Of a stretch of 64,000 nt of DNA, positions 1 through 9,860 are shown piece by piece (position 1 is the first letter of the stretch; each line of letters starts with the position of its first letter). The DNA comes from Epiperipatus broadwayi. Its lineage: Eukaryota > Onychophora > Udeonychophora > Euonychophora > Peripatidae. Under the pieces are notes generated by a model. The model saw nothing but the letters and a program-made list of their open reading frames with translations, searched no databases and was not told the origin of the DNA. The position numbers and the translations under genes are program-made. The stretch spans positions 9,751,100 through 9,815,099 of the forward strand of contig JAQFVV010000022.1 of assembly GCA_028023455.1 (NCBI GenBank), given 5' to 3'.

Positions 1-344
1 TAAATGAAGGATTTTGATCATTATTAAGGTTGCATATGATTTGTAATGTTGAATATAACTTTATGATAATTTTAAAGTATTAACAAATATTTTGAAATTC
101 AATAATTTATTTTTTTAGGGTAATAAAAATACACTTAGCTATAAAAAGAGTTTGCTATTAACTAGAAGAAAATCCTTTGATTTGACTTTGAATATATACA
201 TTTTTCAGGTGGAAATGATTATTGTATCAATAAAATTAATCATAGAATTAAACTTAGATTCAGTACTTTAGCAGAAACAATTTAAGATTATAACACAATA
301 CACCTATAGGCTTAAAAAAATTATATTAATAAATATATTTAACC
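1..344. other. A/T-rich DNA, nothing recognised
   Basis: Low-complexity A/T-rich sequence with no open frame, repeat or motif that I could support. It ends where a LINE-like reading begins on the plus strand. Confidence 0.5.
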
Positions 345-550
345 AATGTATATGTATGAATCTGAGACAAAAATATTCAATAAAGCTGTTCAGAGACTTC
401 ATACTAAAGGTCAAAATATGAGATAAATGTTGGGAATAGGGAAGAAATAAAGCAAAATACATGGATGAGAAAGCATAAGAGGCTAAACTGGAGTTGGGCT
501 TTCTAAAAGAAAGAAAGATAGATAACAACTGATATCTTAAAGTGACCTGA
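345..550 (+). pseudogene. non-LTR retrotransposon relic (region after the reverse transcriptase)
   Basis: The plus strand reads YESETKIFNKAVQR and then, after a stop, MLGIGKK. This matches the order of the region just after the reverse transcriptase domain of many LINE polyproteins, where a YGCETWTL-like stretch is followed by a basic segment with RMLGI. Several stops and at least one frame change break it, so it is dead. A 74-residue open frame on the opposite strand over the same bases is an antisense shadow. Only about 200 bp remain, so the clade is uncertain; RTE-like or a related clade fits best. No LINE ends or target-site duplications are visible. Confidence 0.55.
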
Positions 551-2139
551 TGTTAAAGTGAATTCCAAGAGGGAAAAAACTTTTAAAAAATATAATTTTT
601 ATAATGTAATGTAATAAATAATAATAATAACAATAATAATATACTGTTTCTGTGTTTACATATTTTATTAAAATATTGGAATTTTATGTTTTATATAATT
701 TTTATTACAAAATTCCTAATCTTGAGGGATATTAAACATGTATTTTATGAATAAATAAACAAATCAAATTCAGATTTTTATCTTACCTTTTATAGATATT
801 GCCACATACATTTATATTTCCAATAAATTATAAATATGCAATCTTTTATTATTATATTTATTGTTAATATAATTTTCATTAAATTTATTATTATTTCAGT
901 TATAAATTAAATTTTAATAGTTAACATATTTTTTAAAAAAATATTTTTTTTTTGTTAAAATTTTCAAATTATGCTGAATTGAAATGTTTTATTTAAATCT
1001 ATTTTAGTTCTTTGGAACACTGCCTCCTTTTACAATTTATAGAACTATTATTAATTTCCAATAATCTATTTTTTATAAATATATATATATATTATTTAAA
1101 CAAATATAAATCTTTATTTCTATTAATATTAAGGCAAAAATTATGCTTATTTTATATATATAACGATTCTTTTATAGTTCTTTCTTTGCAATTTTTAACT
1201 AATTCAATCATTTCTTTTGTTATAATTATAATGTTTTTGTTTTTTAATTTTATTTTTATAAATTCCTAATTTTCTATCATTTAAATGTTATTATAATCTG
1301 GTGAATATTTATTTTTGTATTTCTCTCATAGTTATTATTGCTTTACTTTCATAGCCATGTTTGAATTTTATTTTATATATCTCTTCCATATTTTCTTTAT
1401 ATATACTTTTATTAAAATATAGTAAATTATTTATATTGAATTTTTTTTTTTTACATACAAATTTGAATTTCATATCTTGTTTGTATTTTTTGTTCATTTT
1501 TTTGATAATTTTAATGTTTTATTTTTTATTTTTTTACTTTGTTATTATTACTTTTTTTATTTTTTATCTTAATACATTTTTATGTATTTTTTAATAGTGC
1601 ATTGAAATAATGTATTAATTGTGGCTTCTCTTTTAAGATTATTTATTTAATTTTCTAATAATTGATTGTTAGAATTTAAATTTACAGCTCTGTTTATTCT
1701 TTTTTTTCTGTTATGTTTTTTTTATAAATATTATCAGCATCTGATATCAAATTTGTTAAATATCATCATAATATATTTCTTCTATAAATGCTAATTTCAA
1801 TAATTATTTTATTGTTAAAAATATTTTCATGAATATCTATATCTGTAAAGTTGATTGATGTAACCCTCTTTTTCCTATATGTATTTTGAATTTTAGGTTT
1901 TCTAATTTTTGATTTATTTCATTACAGAATAATTTACATTTACTTTATTATTTCCACTGAATACCATCAAATAATCATTTAAGTATCATTTATAAAACAA
2001 AAGTTTATATTTTGAAGTTTTAAAGTACATATTTTAAATTTTTTTCAAAGTATAATAAAACAAATGGTTAAAATGGCTGTCATTAAATTCTGTCAATATA
2101 TATATATATTAACTTTATTATTTAAGTAATAATTTGTTG
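551..2139. other. A/T-rich DNA, nothing recognised
   Basis: Extreme A/T richness with poly-T and poly-A runs and short (AT)n tracts, for example near 2096. Open frames at 1012-1269 and 1361-1594 are Phe/Ile/Leu/Asn-only low-complexity translations and are not supported as genes. Confidence 0.5.
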
Positions 2140-2435
2140 GAGTGCAGTTTGAAAATTATAATTGCAATCTCATTGCTACAATTGAGTGTTTGTTAATCTG
2201 CATTCACAACAGGTTATATTTACCTATTTAATGAAGTTTATTTTAACTTCTTTGTATCAATAATTTCACTCTTTATGGTCAAGTTGCAATCTTCAATGTC
2301 TATATAAACATATTAGCCCATAAATAAAGGTGGATTTCCACCTTATTATTAAAAGGAGTGTTGCCTTGACAACAACTTGAGATTGTCGATTGTTATCGAT
2401 GGTATTGTTTAAAAGTTGATTGTTTTCAGTGAGTT
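2140..2435 (+). repeat. dispersed repeat family A, copy 1
   Basis: About 300 bp that recurs at 9625-9860 (minus strand) and 43565-43775 (plus strand). Shared landmarks in order are a TGCAGTTTGAAAATTATAATT-like left part, AATGAAGTTTA, TCAATAATTTCA, GGTCAAGTTGCAATCTT, TGTCTATATAA, a short hairpin (AAGGTGG/CCACCTT here) and an imperfect palindrome GTTGCCTTGACAAC at 2360-2373. The palindrome resembles the RFX X-box. I know no family with this sequence. No coding potential, terminal inverted repeat or poly-A tail is visible, so the class is unknown. Confidence 0.75.
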
Positions 2436-2902
2436 TGCATATATAAATTAAAATTCAGATTGAAAATATCAAAACTTTCATATAGGATTTCAAGAATGAT
2501 CTGAACAGCCTCATCATTTGCTTTTCAGTATCTATCCAGTCAGTTTTATAAGTTGCTTATTTTCATAATTTCAGTAGATGGCACTCATGAGATGCCATTT
2601 GAATTTTAAAAGAAGAGAAAATGTTAAAAATAAATTTTGTGATGAATATAAAACTATTTACCAAATCATAAATTTGTTCACATATATCACATTTTGATTC
2701 TTTTATCTGTTTATTTTACACACTCCAATGATTCTAACTTTTGCGAGAAAATTTTCCTTTTTGAAAAATTTCAATAGCTTGTCTAATAGATTTTCAATGT
2801 AACTTGTCCTCAGCCATATGCTACTAATAAAAACTTTAAATATGCAACATATTTTTAAAGGTTCTCTGACATAATATTTCTAACATAAACAGGATATGAA
2901 TA

Positions 2903-3113
2903 ATATTTCTGCTGTGTAATTTTCACAACACCACTCTCATACAAAGCAGGGACCAGTTTTTAACCACTTTTAACATCTTGTGGAGGGGTGTAATTATAAA
3001 CATATGACCAAAGACATGTGAAAAGGATATATGATTGCCAATTCCATGCTGAACAGATAAAAAACCAGTCCCATATCTTGTCTGAAAATTACACTGCAGA
3101 AATATTCGTAAAG
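2903..3113. repeat. foldback (inverted repeat), about 210 bp
   Basis: The left arm (about 2903-2963) starts AATATTTCTGCTGTGTAATT and ends near GGGACCAGTTTTT. The right arm (about 3057-3113) is its reverse complement with some mismatches, AAAAACCAGTCCC to ACTGCAGAAATATT. The loop holds a short stretch (CATGCTGAACAG) that resembles the core of repeat family E. A transcript across it would form a long imperfect hairpin. The element class is not identified. Confidence 0.65.
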
Positions 3114-3325
3114 TGGATAATCTCTAGTCTAATGAATGACTAATAAAAATTATTAATAAACAGGATATATTTCTACTGCAAAAGTTATATCCACATTGAC
3201 CATAAAATACTTTTTTTATGAAGTCTGTTTCTATTCATTGACTGCATGTGTCAATCTTACAAAAGTAATAATAAATATAAACAGAGCATGGCCTTTGGAA
3301 TATTAAAGGTCAATAGTAAAGGCAT

Positions 3326-3421
3326 GTCAAGTGCCAGTGACCTAGCGGCTAGCATAGCTGCCTTCCAAGCAGCTGGCCCGGGTTCGCTTCCCGGTCAACG
3401 CATTTGACATATGAGAAAAAA
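3326..3421 (+). mobile_element. tRNA-derived SINE, copy 1, with target-site duplication
   Basis: A 96-bp insertion. It has a tRNA-like head with a perfect 5-bp anticodon stem (GCTGC/GCAGC around loop CTTCCAA) and a perfect T-arm (CCGGG-TTCGCTT-CCCGG, box B-like GGTTCGCTTCC). It then ends CATTTGACATATGAG plus an A-tract. The acceptor stem does not pair well, which argues against a working tRNA gene. It is flanked by near-identical 14-bp direct repeats, AATAGTAAAGGCAT at 3312-3325 and AATAGTAAAGACAT at 3422-3435, as LINE-driven retroposition leaves. Other copies lie at 19751-19860 (minus), 44375-44470 and 47633-47728. Confidence 0.85.
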
Positions 3422-3435
3422 AATAGTAAAGACAT

Positions 3436-3943
3436 AAAGAGAGACAAGAGATAAGTAAATATATATTATAATTCTTTTATATTTCAAATCAATGAAAGAA
3501 AGTAACTCGATATATTTTTATTTAAAATTATAAAATCGGGAAGAATATTTAAATTTTAGTCTTCATCTGATAAAGAATGCAGAGATTTTAACTGTTCCAG
3601 TTTGTTTGCTTTACTTCTTATTTTACATTATTAATTTTTTTTTAATGACTAAATATTTGTCTACATCGAAACATTCTTGACCTTCCTACCATGAATTTGA
3701 TTTAATTATTCAGCTACAAGGTAATTAAAGATGGAATTCCATTCTTCTTCAATTGGATTTAGTTTCAGATATTTGGAGTTGTAGTTTTAATTTTTGTCTC
3801 AAAGGATTTCTTTTTTTATATAAGTATGTTCATAAACACATTAATTTGCAAGTTATTGATATTACGTTTTAAATTAAATTTTAATTTTAAAAATTCGTAT
3901 ATAATATATGCTATATAATTCAATGACTATTTGTTTCTTTCCA
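3436..3943. other. A/T-rich DNA, nothing recognised
   Basis: No repeat, RNA or coding signal that I can support. Confidence 0.4.
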
Positions 3944-4543
3944 CATATAATTCGATGTAAAAACGTTTTCCGTCTTTATTAAAGAAAAGATTATATTTAA
4001 CTAAAATTCATTTGCTTAGCATGCTTACAACTAAGTCGTAATCATAACAGTATTAATTTGCCGTGAATGAAAAATATTATAATAGGGTGGTATTTAAATA
4101 CTCTGTACGAAAATGTAAATGAGATATTTTTTATAATCCACTTCTTCGACAATGGATTATAGGATTCTTTCTTATCAATACATTATTGGTTATGGGTCAT
4201 GGATTTTTAATTTTACATTTTTTGTCATTGAGCCAGTGTGTGTGAGTATAGTATGTTCTAAGAGAAATGACAAAAAGCATGGCACATAGCTACTAATGTG
4301 TATGTTATTAATAAGAAAGAGTCTTGTATTCCATTGTCGAAGAAGTGGATTATGTAAATTATCTCATTTACATATTGAGTATTTAAATACCACCCTACTA
4401 GAACACTTTTCACTCGTGGAAAATTAATCTTGCCATGATTATGATTATGTCATAGTTGAAAGCATGCTAACCATATGAATTATTGTTAAACATAATCATT
4501 TCATTCTAAACATGAAAAACGTGCTTACGTCGAGTTGTATGCT
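3944..4543. mobile_element. large foldback element, about 600 bp
   Basis: Two long arms are inverted copies of each other around a centre near 4243. The inner arms are the clearest: AGGGTGGTATTTAAATACTC near 4085 pairs with GAGTATTTAAATACCACCCT near 4397, and AATCCACTTCTTCGACAATGG pairs with CCATTGTCGAAGAAGTGGATT. Homology continues outward, more diverged (AGCATGCTTACAACTAAG against CTTAGTTG-like sequence near 4460; ATAATTCGATG near 3950 against CGTCGAGTTGTAT near 4530). There is no open frame inside. This fits a non-autonomous foldback or MITE. Exact ends and a TSD were not found. Confidence 0.8.
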
Positions 4544-4659
4544 ATATAATGTAAATTTTATTCCAAGTTAAATTTGAATTTAATCTAATATTGTATAGTT
4601 AGGTTGACTAATACTTTTTAAAATTTGAATAATAGTCATTTATTTGATTTATTTCATAA

Positions 4660-4760
4660 CCATACAGAGGGTTTGGTACAATGGTAATGTGGCAGACTTT
4701 GGAGCTTTTAGTTTGTTAACCACAGCCTAACTCTATAACTTTCAATACTCAATTCCTGAG
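4660..4760 (+). other. possible degenerate tRNA-like sequence
   Basis: The stretch GGTTTGGTACAATGGTAATG followed by GCAGACTTTGGAGC resembles a tRNA D-arm and anticodon region. No convincing T-arm or box B follows (only TAACTTTCAATACTC). It may be the head of an old tRNA-derived SINE different from the one at 3326. This is a weak call. Confidence 0.25.
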
Positions 4761-5012
4761 CAGTGGTGCATTTATTTATTTTTTATTCCAGAGCCATCTA
4801 TTGTAAGCTTGGGGAATCATTTGACTTTAGATTGTAGTGCATTTTAACATTCTAGATTAACACTTAATGTTTAATGTGAAAATAAACTAAAGGCAGTTTT
4901 ACTTAAATAAGTCTATAACCTTAGTACATATTCCTTGAGTGCTTAATTTATTACAAGAGAGATCTCTACAAATCTAAATGCAAGATTCAACATTACAAAG
5001 ATAAGAGTGAGA

Positions 5013-5211
5013 CAAAACTCTCTATACAGTAGTGCCACTCAGTGCAAGCCAGAGTAATCAATGGTTTCCAGAAGGCTTGTGCGTAAAATCCTGATCTAGT
5101 GCCTACTCATCCAATATCCCCAGCCTAGTTTCTAGCTTGTGGCTTTCAAAGTTTTGCTTGTTTTAATAACAGTTATGAGCAAGCATAAGAAATGGTGATC
5201 ATGAGATGTTT
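5013..5211 (+). repeat. foldback family D, internally deleted copy
   Basis: It starts CAAAACTCTCTATACAGTAG and runs through ATCCAATATCCCCAG and CTAGTTTCTAGCTTGTGGC, the left arm of family D. It then jumps directly to the family's right-hand tail, TTTTAATAACAGTTATGAGC and AAGAAATGGTGATCATG. The full-length copy at 34470-34932 has a second, inverted arm between these two parts, so this copy lost it. Related copies are at 40488-40665, 40865-41113, 52690-52800 and 53367-54356. Confidence 0.75.
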
Positions 5212-5286
5212 AAAGTTTTAATACTTTATATGATATATATCACTTTATATGACATATATCATACTTATAAAAAAGATGAAAGGGGA

Positions 5287-5771
5287 TTATAATAACTTAA
5301 AATTGATGATCACAAAATTATAAAAATACTGACTATATAGACAAGTTTGTTTTACATTACAAATTTTAAGAAGTTTTTTAATTTTAGACATTAACTTGAT
5401 TGTTAGATATGTGAGCACAAATCCTGCATTCCTTTGAAGATAGCCAATATCAAAAACTAGTCTGGGATACAGATCCATTATCCATTAATTACTTAAGCTT
5501 GCAACATATGGTTTTTGGAGCAAGATAAATCGAATGAATTATGACTTCTAATATAGAAATCAAAAACTAAGCAAATTAAATATGGTGTAATATTTTGTTT
5601 GATAAATCTAAAATTATTCAAAGCATAAGATTCTGTAGTCTTTTGCCTATTTAGGCCTTGATAACTGAAATAAAAATATTGCATATCCAGATTTACTGAT
5701 ATTCTAAATAATTGCATACTTATTTGATAACTATTATCACTATTAGTACTGCCAAAAGTCTGGCGTTGCAT
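5287..5771 (-). other. unrecognised open frames, minus strand
   Basis: Two neighbouring minus-strand frames of 92 and 63 residues (5771-5493 and 5478-5287) have less repetitive composition than most frames in this window; the first includes QRQTFGSTNSDNSYQ and RQKTTESYALNN. I recognise no family or motif, and neither has a convincing start context or splice frame. They may be chance frames or remains of an element. Confidence 0.15.
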
Positions 5772-5880
5772 ATTAGCTCTTAACTTTTTTTTTAAGCTCT
5801 CATAATCACTTGCTCTGATCTTTAAAAGAAATTTATCTTTTCAAAATAAATCACACTTCTCATAATACACTTTTTTACAA

Positions 5881-6416
5881 TGGCTAAGCATTTATCACAA
5901 AGCTTGTTGAGGAATTGGCAATCCTCATTGTTTTTATCTGACAAGCTTAAGAGAATTGGGTTATGTAATCTATGACTCTTATTTTGACTATTTATAGTCT
6001 CTGCTTTAAGTCTTATGTGATGTTATATTGCTAAGACTACTAATATATGGTATGGCTGAAGATCTCTTGGCCCCATATAGCTATTTGAGTTGGATAGCTG
6101 CATTTGAAAACATGTAGGCGTCAGAAAATTTCAGATTTTTCACTCAATAGATAACTTTTATATAAATGCTGGATTTGGGTTGGTATTTTTAGATCTAGTG
6201 TCTGAACTTACCCTAGTGCCTCTCTGAGAAGTGCCAAAGCACAAAACCATAGTCAGAGGTTGGGGGGAGGGGTTCCTGACAGAGATATTTTAAATGCTGG
6301 CTCTGGCTAAGCATTTATCACAAAGCTTGTTGAGGAATTGCCAATCCTCATTGTTTATATCATACAAGCTTAAGAGAATTGGGTCATGTGATCTATGACT
6401 CTTTTTGACTATTTAT
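5881..6416 (+). repeat. repeat family C with terminal direct repeats (TRIM-like)
   Basis: Two direct repeats of about 115 bp (5881-5995 and 6304-6416) begin TGGCTAAGCATTTATCACAA and end GACTATTTAT. They flank about 310 bp that includes TTTCAGATTTTTCACTC. Flanking sequence differs outside each repeat, so they are terminal repeats of a unit and not part of a longer array. A minus-strand relative at 41200-41725 has the same repeat-internal-repeat order with its own pair, and a partial copy is at 16815-17090. Short non-coding units with direct terminal repeats resemble terminal-repeat retrotransposons in miniature. No primer-binding site or polypurine tract was confirmed, so a partial tandem dimer of a 400-425 bp unit is also possible. 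Confidence 0.65.
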
Positions 6417-6480
6417 TTAAGACCGTTTTGACTGATTAGCAGCCTTCTTCAGATATCTGAAACCTATCTTAAATATTGTG
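6417..6480. repeat. fragment of foldback family F
   Basis: GACCGTTTTGACTGATTAGC then AGCCTTCTTCAGA match the apex region of family F (8187-8383 and 58661-58997). It directly abuts the end of the family C unit. Confidence 0.5.
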
Positions 6481-8186
6481 AAAAGTGCAGTGTTTTTTTT
6501 ATAAAGATTTAAGACAAACAACTGCAATAAGAATGAAAGAAAGTTTTGGATATTCCTTTTTCTATCTCTCCTACTTTTTCATCATTTCCAACATATTCTT
6601 CTTAGTCACACTACTTTTTAAGTATATACACAATGCAATTGTTTTTTAACTTTTTCAGTAAATAATCCTTTTTCACATTTCTTTGAAATAGTTTTATAAT
6701 TTTAGTTTTGTCTTCTTACTTTGTCTTTTATATTCTCTTCCAATTTCACACTTGTAACTTTTCATTGTTTTTCTTGAGAAAGAGAAAGGTGAATAACTTC
6801 ATGTGTATGTTTAAAATTAAAAAATCCGATATATTAATCTTTAACTGAGGTTTAAAGTTTATATATGTGCTAGAGATAATCGCTAGTTTAGAAAATGATT
6901 AGTAACAATCATTACTGTATTTATCTGAGGTGGATGGTGTCAAAGTTGTGAGTGGAGGAAGTTTGACAATGGTAAATGAAAATGTAACAATTTACTATAG
7001 ATAAACACTCTTCATATAATAGAGATATATGTGAGAGATGGTGACCTGGGCCAACTGATGAGTGCTGGTTCAGCATGAAATGCATCTTGGGATCATTTTT
7101 CTTTTATTCTATCTTTATTTATATGAATTTAAAAAGAATGGGGGAAATGTGGAGGTTGTTTAATATATCTATTGTCTAAATCTATATACGCAATATTCTA
7201 AATAAAACATGATATGTGATTTTTTTCTGTAAGAGCAAAGTCCAATCCAATTTTTTCTTTTCATTTTGTTAACACTTTCTGCCACACGTTTTACTAATTA
7301 TATCAGAGTGATGAATAAAATAAATAATTGAATTGTTCGTTGCTTAAACATTCACCAAAGGTTTAAGTACCAGAAGTGATCTATGGACCTTGAGCTCCAG
7401 TGTTCATAATTCTTCCAATGCCTTAAATTACCCAGATTCAAAAAGTAATAAACCCAAACCATATATCACTACTTATTGATATATAGTACCTAGTTTACCA
7501 GGGATGAAGTTGCATCATATTTCCTTGTGTTTTATTTTCTACCGTCAGCGTATTAGCATTTACTTGACTATTTTAATTGGGATTCTTTTTTTAATCTTCA
7601 GTTATGTATCATACAGATCCATCTATCAACTGGTTCTGGATAACTTGCTGAACCATTGACAGGTTAAATATCTGAAAAAGCCCAGGCAATAAGCAAATGT
7701 AGTAATCACCACACTAGAATATTGTTATTGAGAATTCATCATTTTATTGGACTGTTTATGTCTTTATTTTATAAAAGCGAAACTAAGAAAAATAAATTAC
7801 TTTTTTCACTCTAACATGTATGATGATACATAATAAATCACATTATTTTTTGTTATGTTTTAATCTCAAACAGTGGAGTAAGTGTTAACTATACTATACT
7901 GCAAGATGAGAAACCAAATTTTCATATGTTTAGGTTTGGTTTGCCTTTTTTATATGTAATTAGGCTCAAAAATATTATGACACTGGTTTAAGATTAAAAT
8001 ACTAAAAAGTAGTAAAATGCTTATTATCACATACAGGGAATTCTCATTTGTCATGGTAAAAATGGCTTCAGATAAATTATGTGAAGATTAAATTAATGAA
8101 CAATGAAAGTCAAATTATTATATGAGTATTATATTCTTCCTTTCACCTAATAGTCTTCTATATACATTGATAAAATTATAAATAAT
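6481..8186. other. mostly unassigned; partial family E copy at 7035-7115
   Basis: The only recognisable item is 7035-7115, where GGCCAACTGATGAGTGCTGG and TTCAGCATGAAATGC match the core of family E in minus orientation. The rest is A/T-rich with no supported gene, RNA or repeat. Confidence 0.5.
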
Positions 8187-8383
8187 TAAACAAATTCACC
8201 CTTTTTTATTACTGTAATAATACTTATTTTATTTTAATCACTCTGACAGTTTTGATTGACAAACATTCTTCTTCAGAATAACAATAAGAAACTTGGAAGA
8301 AGGTTGCTGGTTAATAGGAACTGTCAAAATGATTAAATAAAATAAGAATTGTTATAGTAATAAAGAAAGGTGGATTTGTTTAA
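8187..8383. repeat. foldback family F, short copy
   Basis: The left arm, from AAACAAATTCACC through TTATTTTATTTTAATCA to CTGACAGTTTTGATTG, pairs with the right arm ending GGTGGATTTGTTTA. The turn contains CTTCTTCAG and GAAGAAGGTTGCTGG. The locus 58661-58997 has the same arm sequence (ACAAATCCACTTCTTT, CTGACAGTTTC, the GAAGAAG turn) with a longer loop, so this is a dispersed family and not a chance hairpin. It is non-coding. Class unknown. Confidence 0.75.
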
Positions 8384-9624
8384 TGAGTAATCTTAATGAT
8401 ATTTAATTATTAGTGTAGCATAATACAACTGCTGCTGTAATGCAATATGGATTAAATGAATACCAAAGTTAAATTTTCATGGATAAATGAATAAAAATAA
8501 TTATGGGTTAAAAAAGACAAAAAACAAAGTTAACATTTTCATTTAACTCCTTTAGATTTGATTTTAAAAATGGAATTAAATGAGGATTTTGCTTTTTTTT
8601 CACTCCTGCGATTTGACCATTAGAAATATTTTTACCTTCGCATATAATAATCTTTTAGAAAAATAAATTAAAACCTTTTTTTATTAAGTTATTAAATTAT
8701 TAAATACCTGGTAATGAAGGTGTAACAATATTTTTCATTGTTTTCATTTGTATAAATTAAAAATGGCTTCTCATTTATTTATTTATTATTTAGCAAATAA
8801 ACCAAAATTCTGCAATGGTTCTAAAATAAGAATTTTTTTAGTCATGTTATTATTAAAAATTTGTTTTGGAAATAATCTCTTTAAAATTTTATTTCATCTG
8901 GATAAATGTTTGTTAAATTTTTATTTGCAATAAGCTGCTTCTTTGAATTTTTACAATTTTAAATTTATAATTTGCCTCCTGCAAGTATAAATAGTGTATT
9001 TTCAAATGGAAATGACATGAATATTTTTTAAATCTTGATAATTTCTAATTACACATATAAGTTGTAAATACAGCATTTTGATTTTCAATTTAGAATATAC
9101 AGATGTTATACAGTAAATGCAATTTGATAAATGTATACCAAAAAATCCTGCATTTCTCAATAATATCTAAATTTTGTTTATAGTTATGCTTTCTTTGGAT
9201 CAGTTGCAGTTACAATTAAGCTTGAAATACAGAATTTGTTTTTAAATATAGATGCTATTGAAATTTGGTGAAATAGAAAATGTATACATATTACTGCAGT
9301 TAGATAAGAGCATATTAATAATGAATTGGTAAATGTATTGAAATTTAAGCTTCTATGATTTCTATCTCATTATCAGAAAATAATTGCAGTAAAATACATA
9401 ATATTTTTACATTATTCATAGTTTTTTATGGGTAAGAAAGGGAACTTTCATGTTTTTTTAAAGTTCCACATAGTGAAATAATTTATTTTGAAAATTTCTG
9501 GTCCAGATAGTAGTTAGAGGGTGTGGTTGTGTAGTCAACATTGTAAAAGCATGAAGAATGCATGCCTGATCAAAGAGGATCTTTAGTTTACATATATATA
9601 TATAAATGTAAATACATGAAAGTA
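8384..9624. other. A/T-rich DNA, nothing recognised
   Basis: Open frames at 8748-8933 and 9458-9649 are low-complexity or cross repeat sequence and show no family similarity. Confidence 0.45.
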
Positions 9625-9860
9625 GACCACACTTAACATTCAATAACAATCTTAATCTGTTGCCAAGGTAACCTTTTTTTACAGTAAAGATGGTCTAATA
9701 TGTTTATATAGACACTAAAGATTGCAACTTGACCAAAGAGAGTGAGATTATTAATTCATAGAAGTTTAACTAAACTTCATTAAATGGGCAAATACAACCT
9801 GTTCTGAAAGCAGACTAACAAATAATCAATTATAACTTTCAAACTGTATTGAAACTATGT
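9625..9860 (-). repeat. dispersed repeat family A, copy 2
   Basis: The reverse complement matches 2140-2435: TTAGTCTGC, CAGGTTGTATTTGCCCATTT, AATGAAGTTTA, GGTCAAGTTGCAATCTTTAG, TGTCTATATAAACATATTAG. On this strand the palindrome at 9659-9672 is GTTACCTTGGCAAC, the best RFX X-box match of the three copies. The short hairpin of copies 1 and 3 is replaced here by an A-rich stretch. Confidence 0.75.

Noticed and set aside
1012-1594. Two plus-strand frames of 85 and 77 residues as small membrane proteins
   Set aside because: Nearly all Phe, Leu, Ile, Tyr and Asn, as any T-rich strand gives; no start context, homology or conservation signal.
3326-3421. Functional tRNA gene
   Set aside because: The anticodon and T arms fold well, but the acceptor arms do not pair, the sequence is flanked by TSDs and an A-tract, and three relatives share the same extra 3' end.
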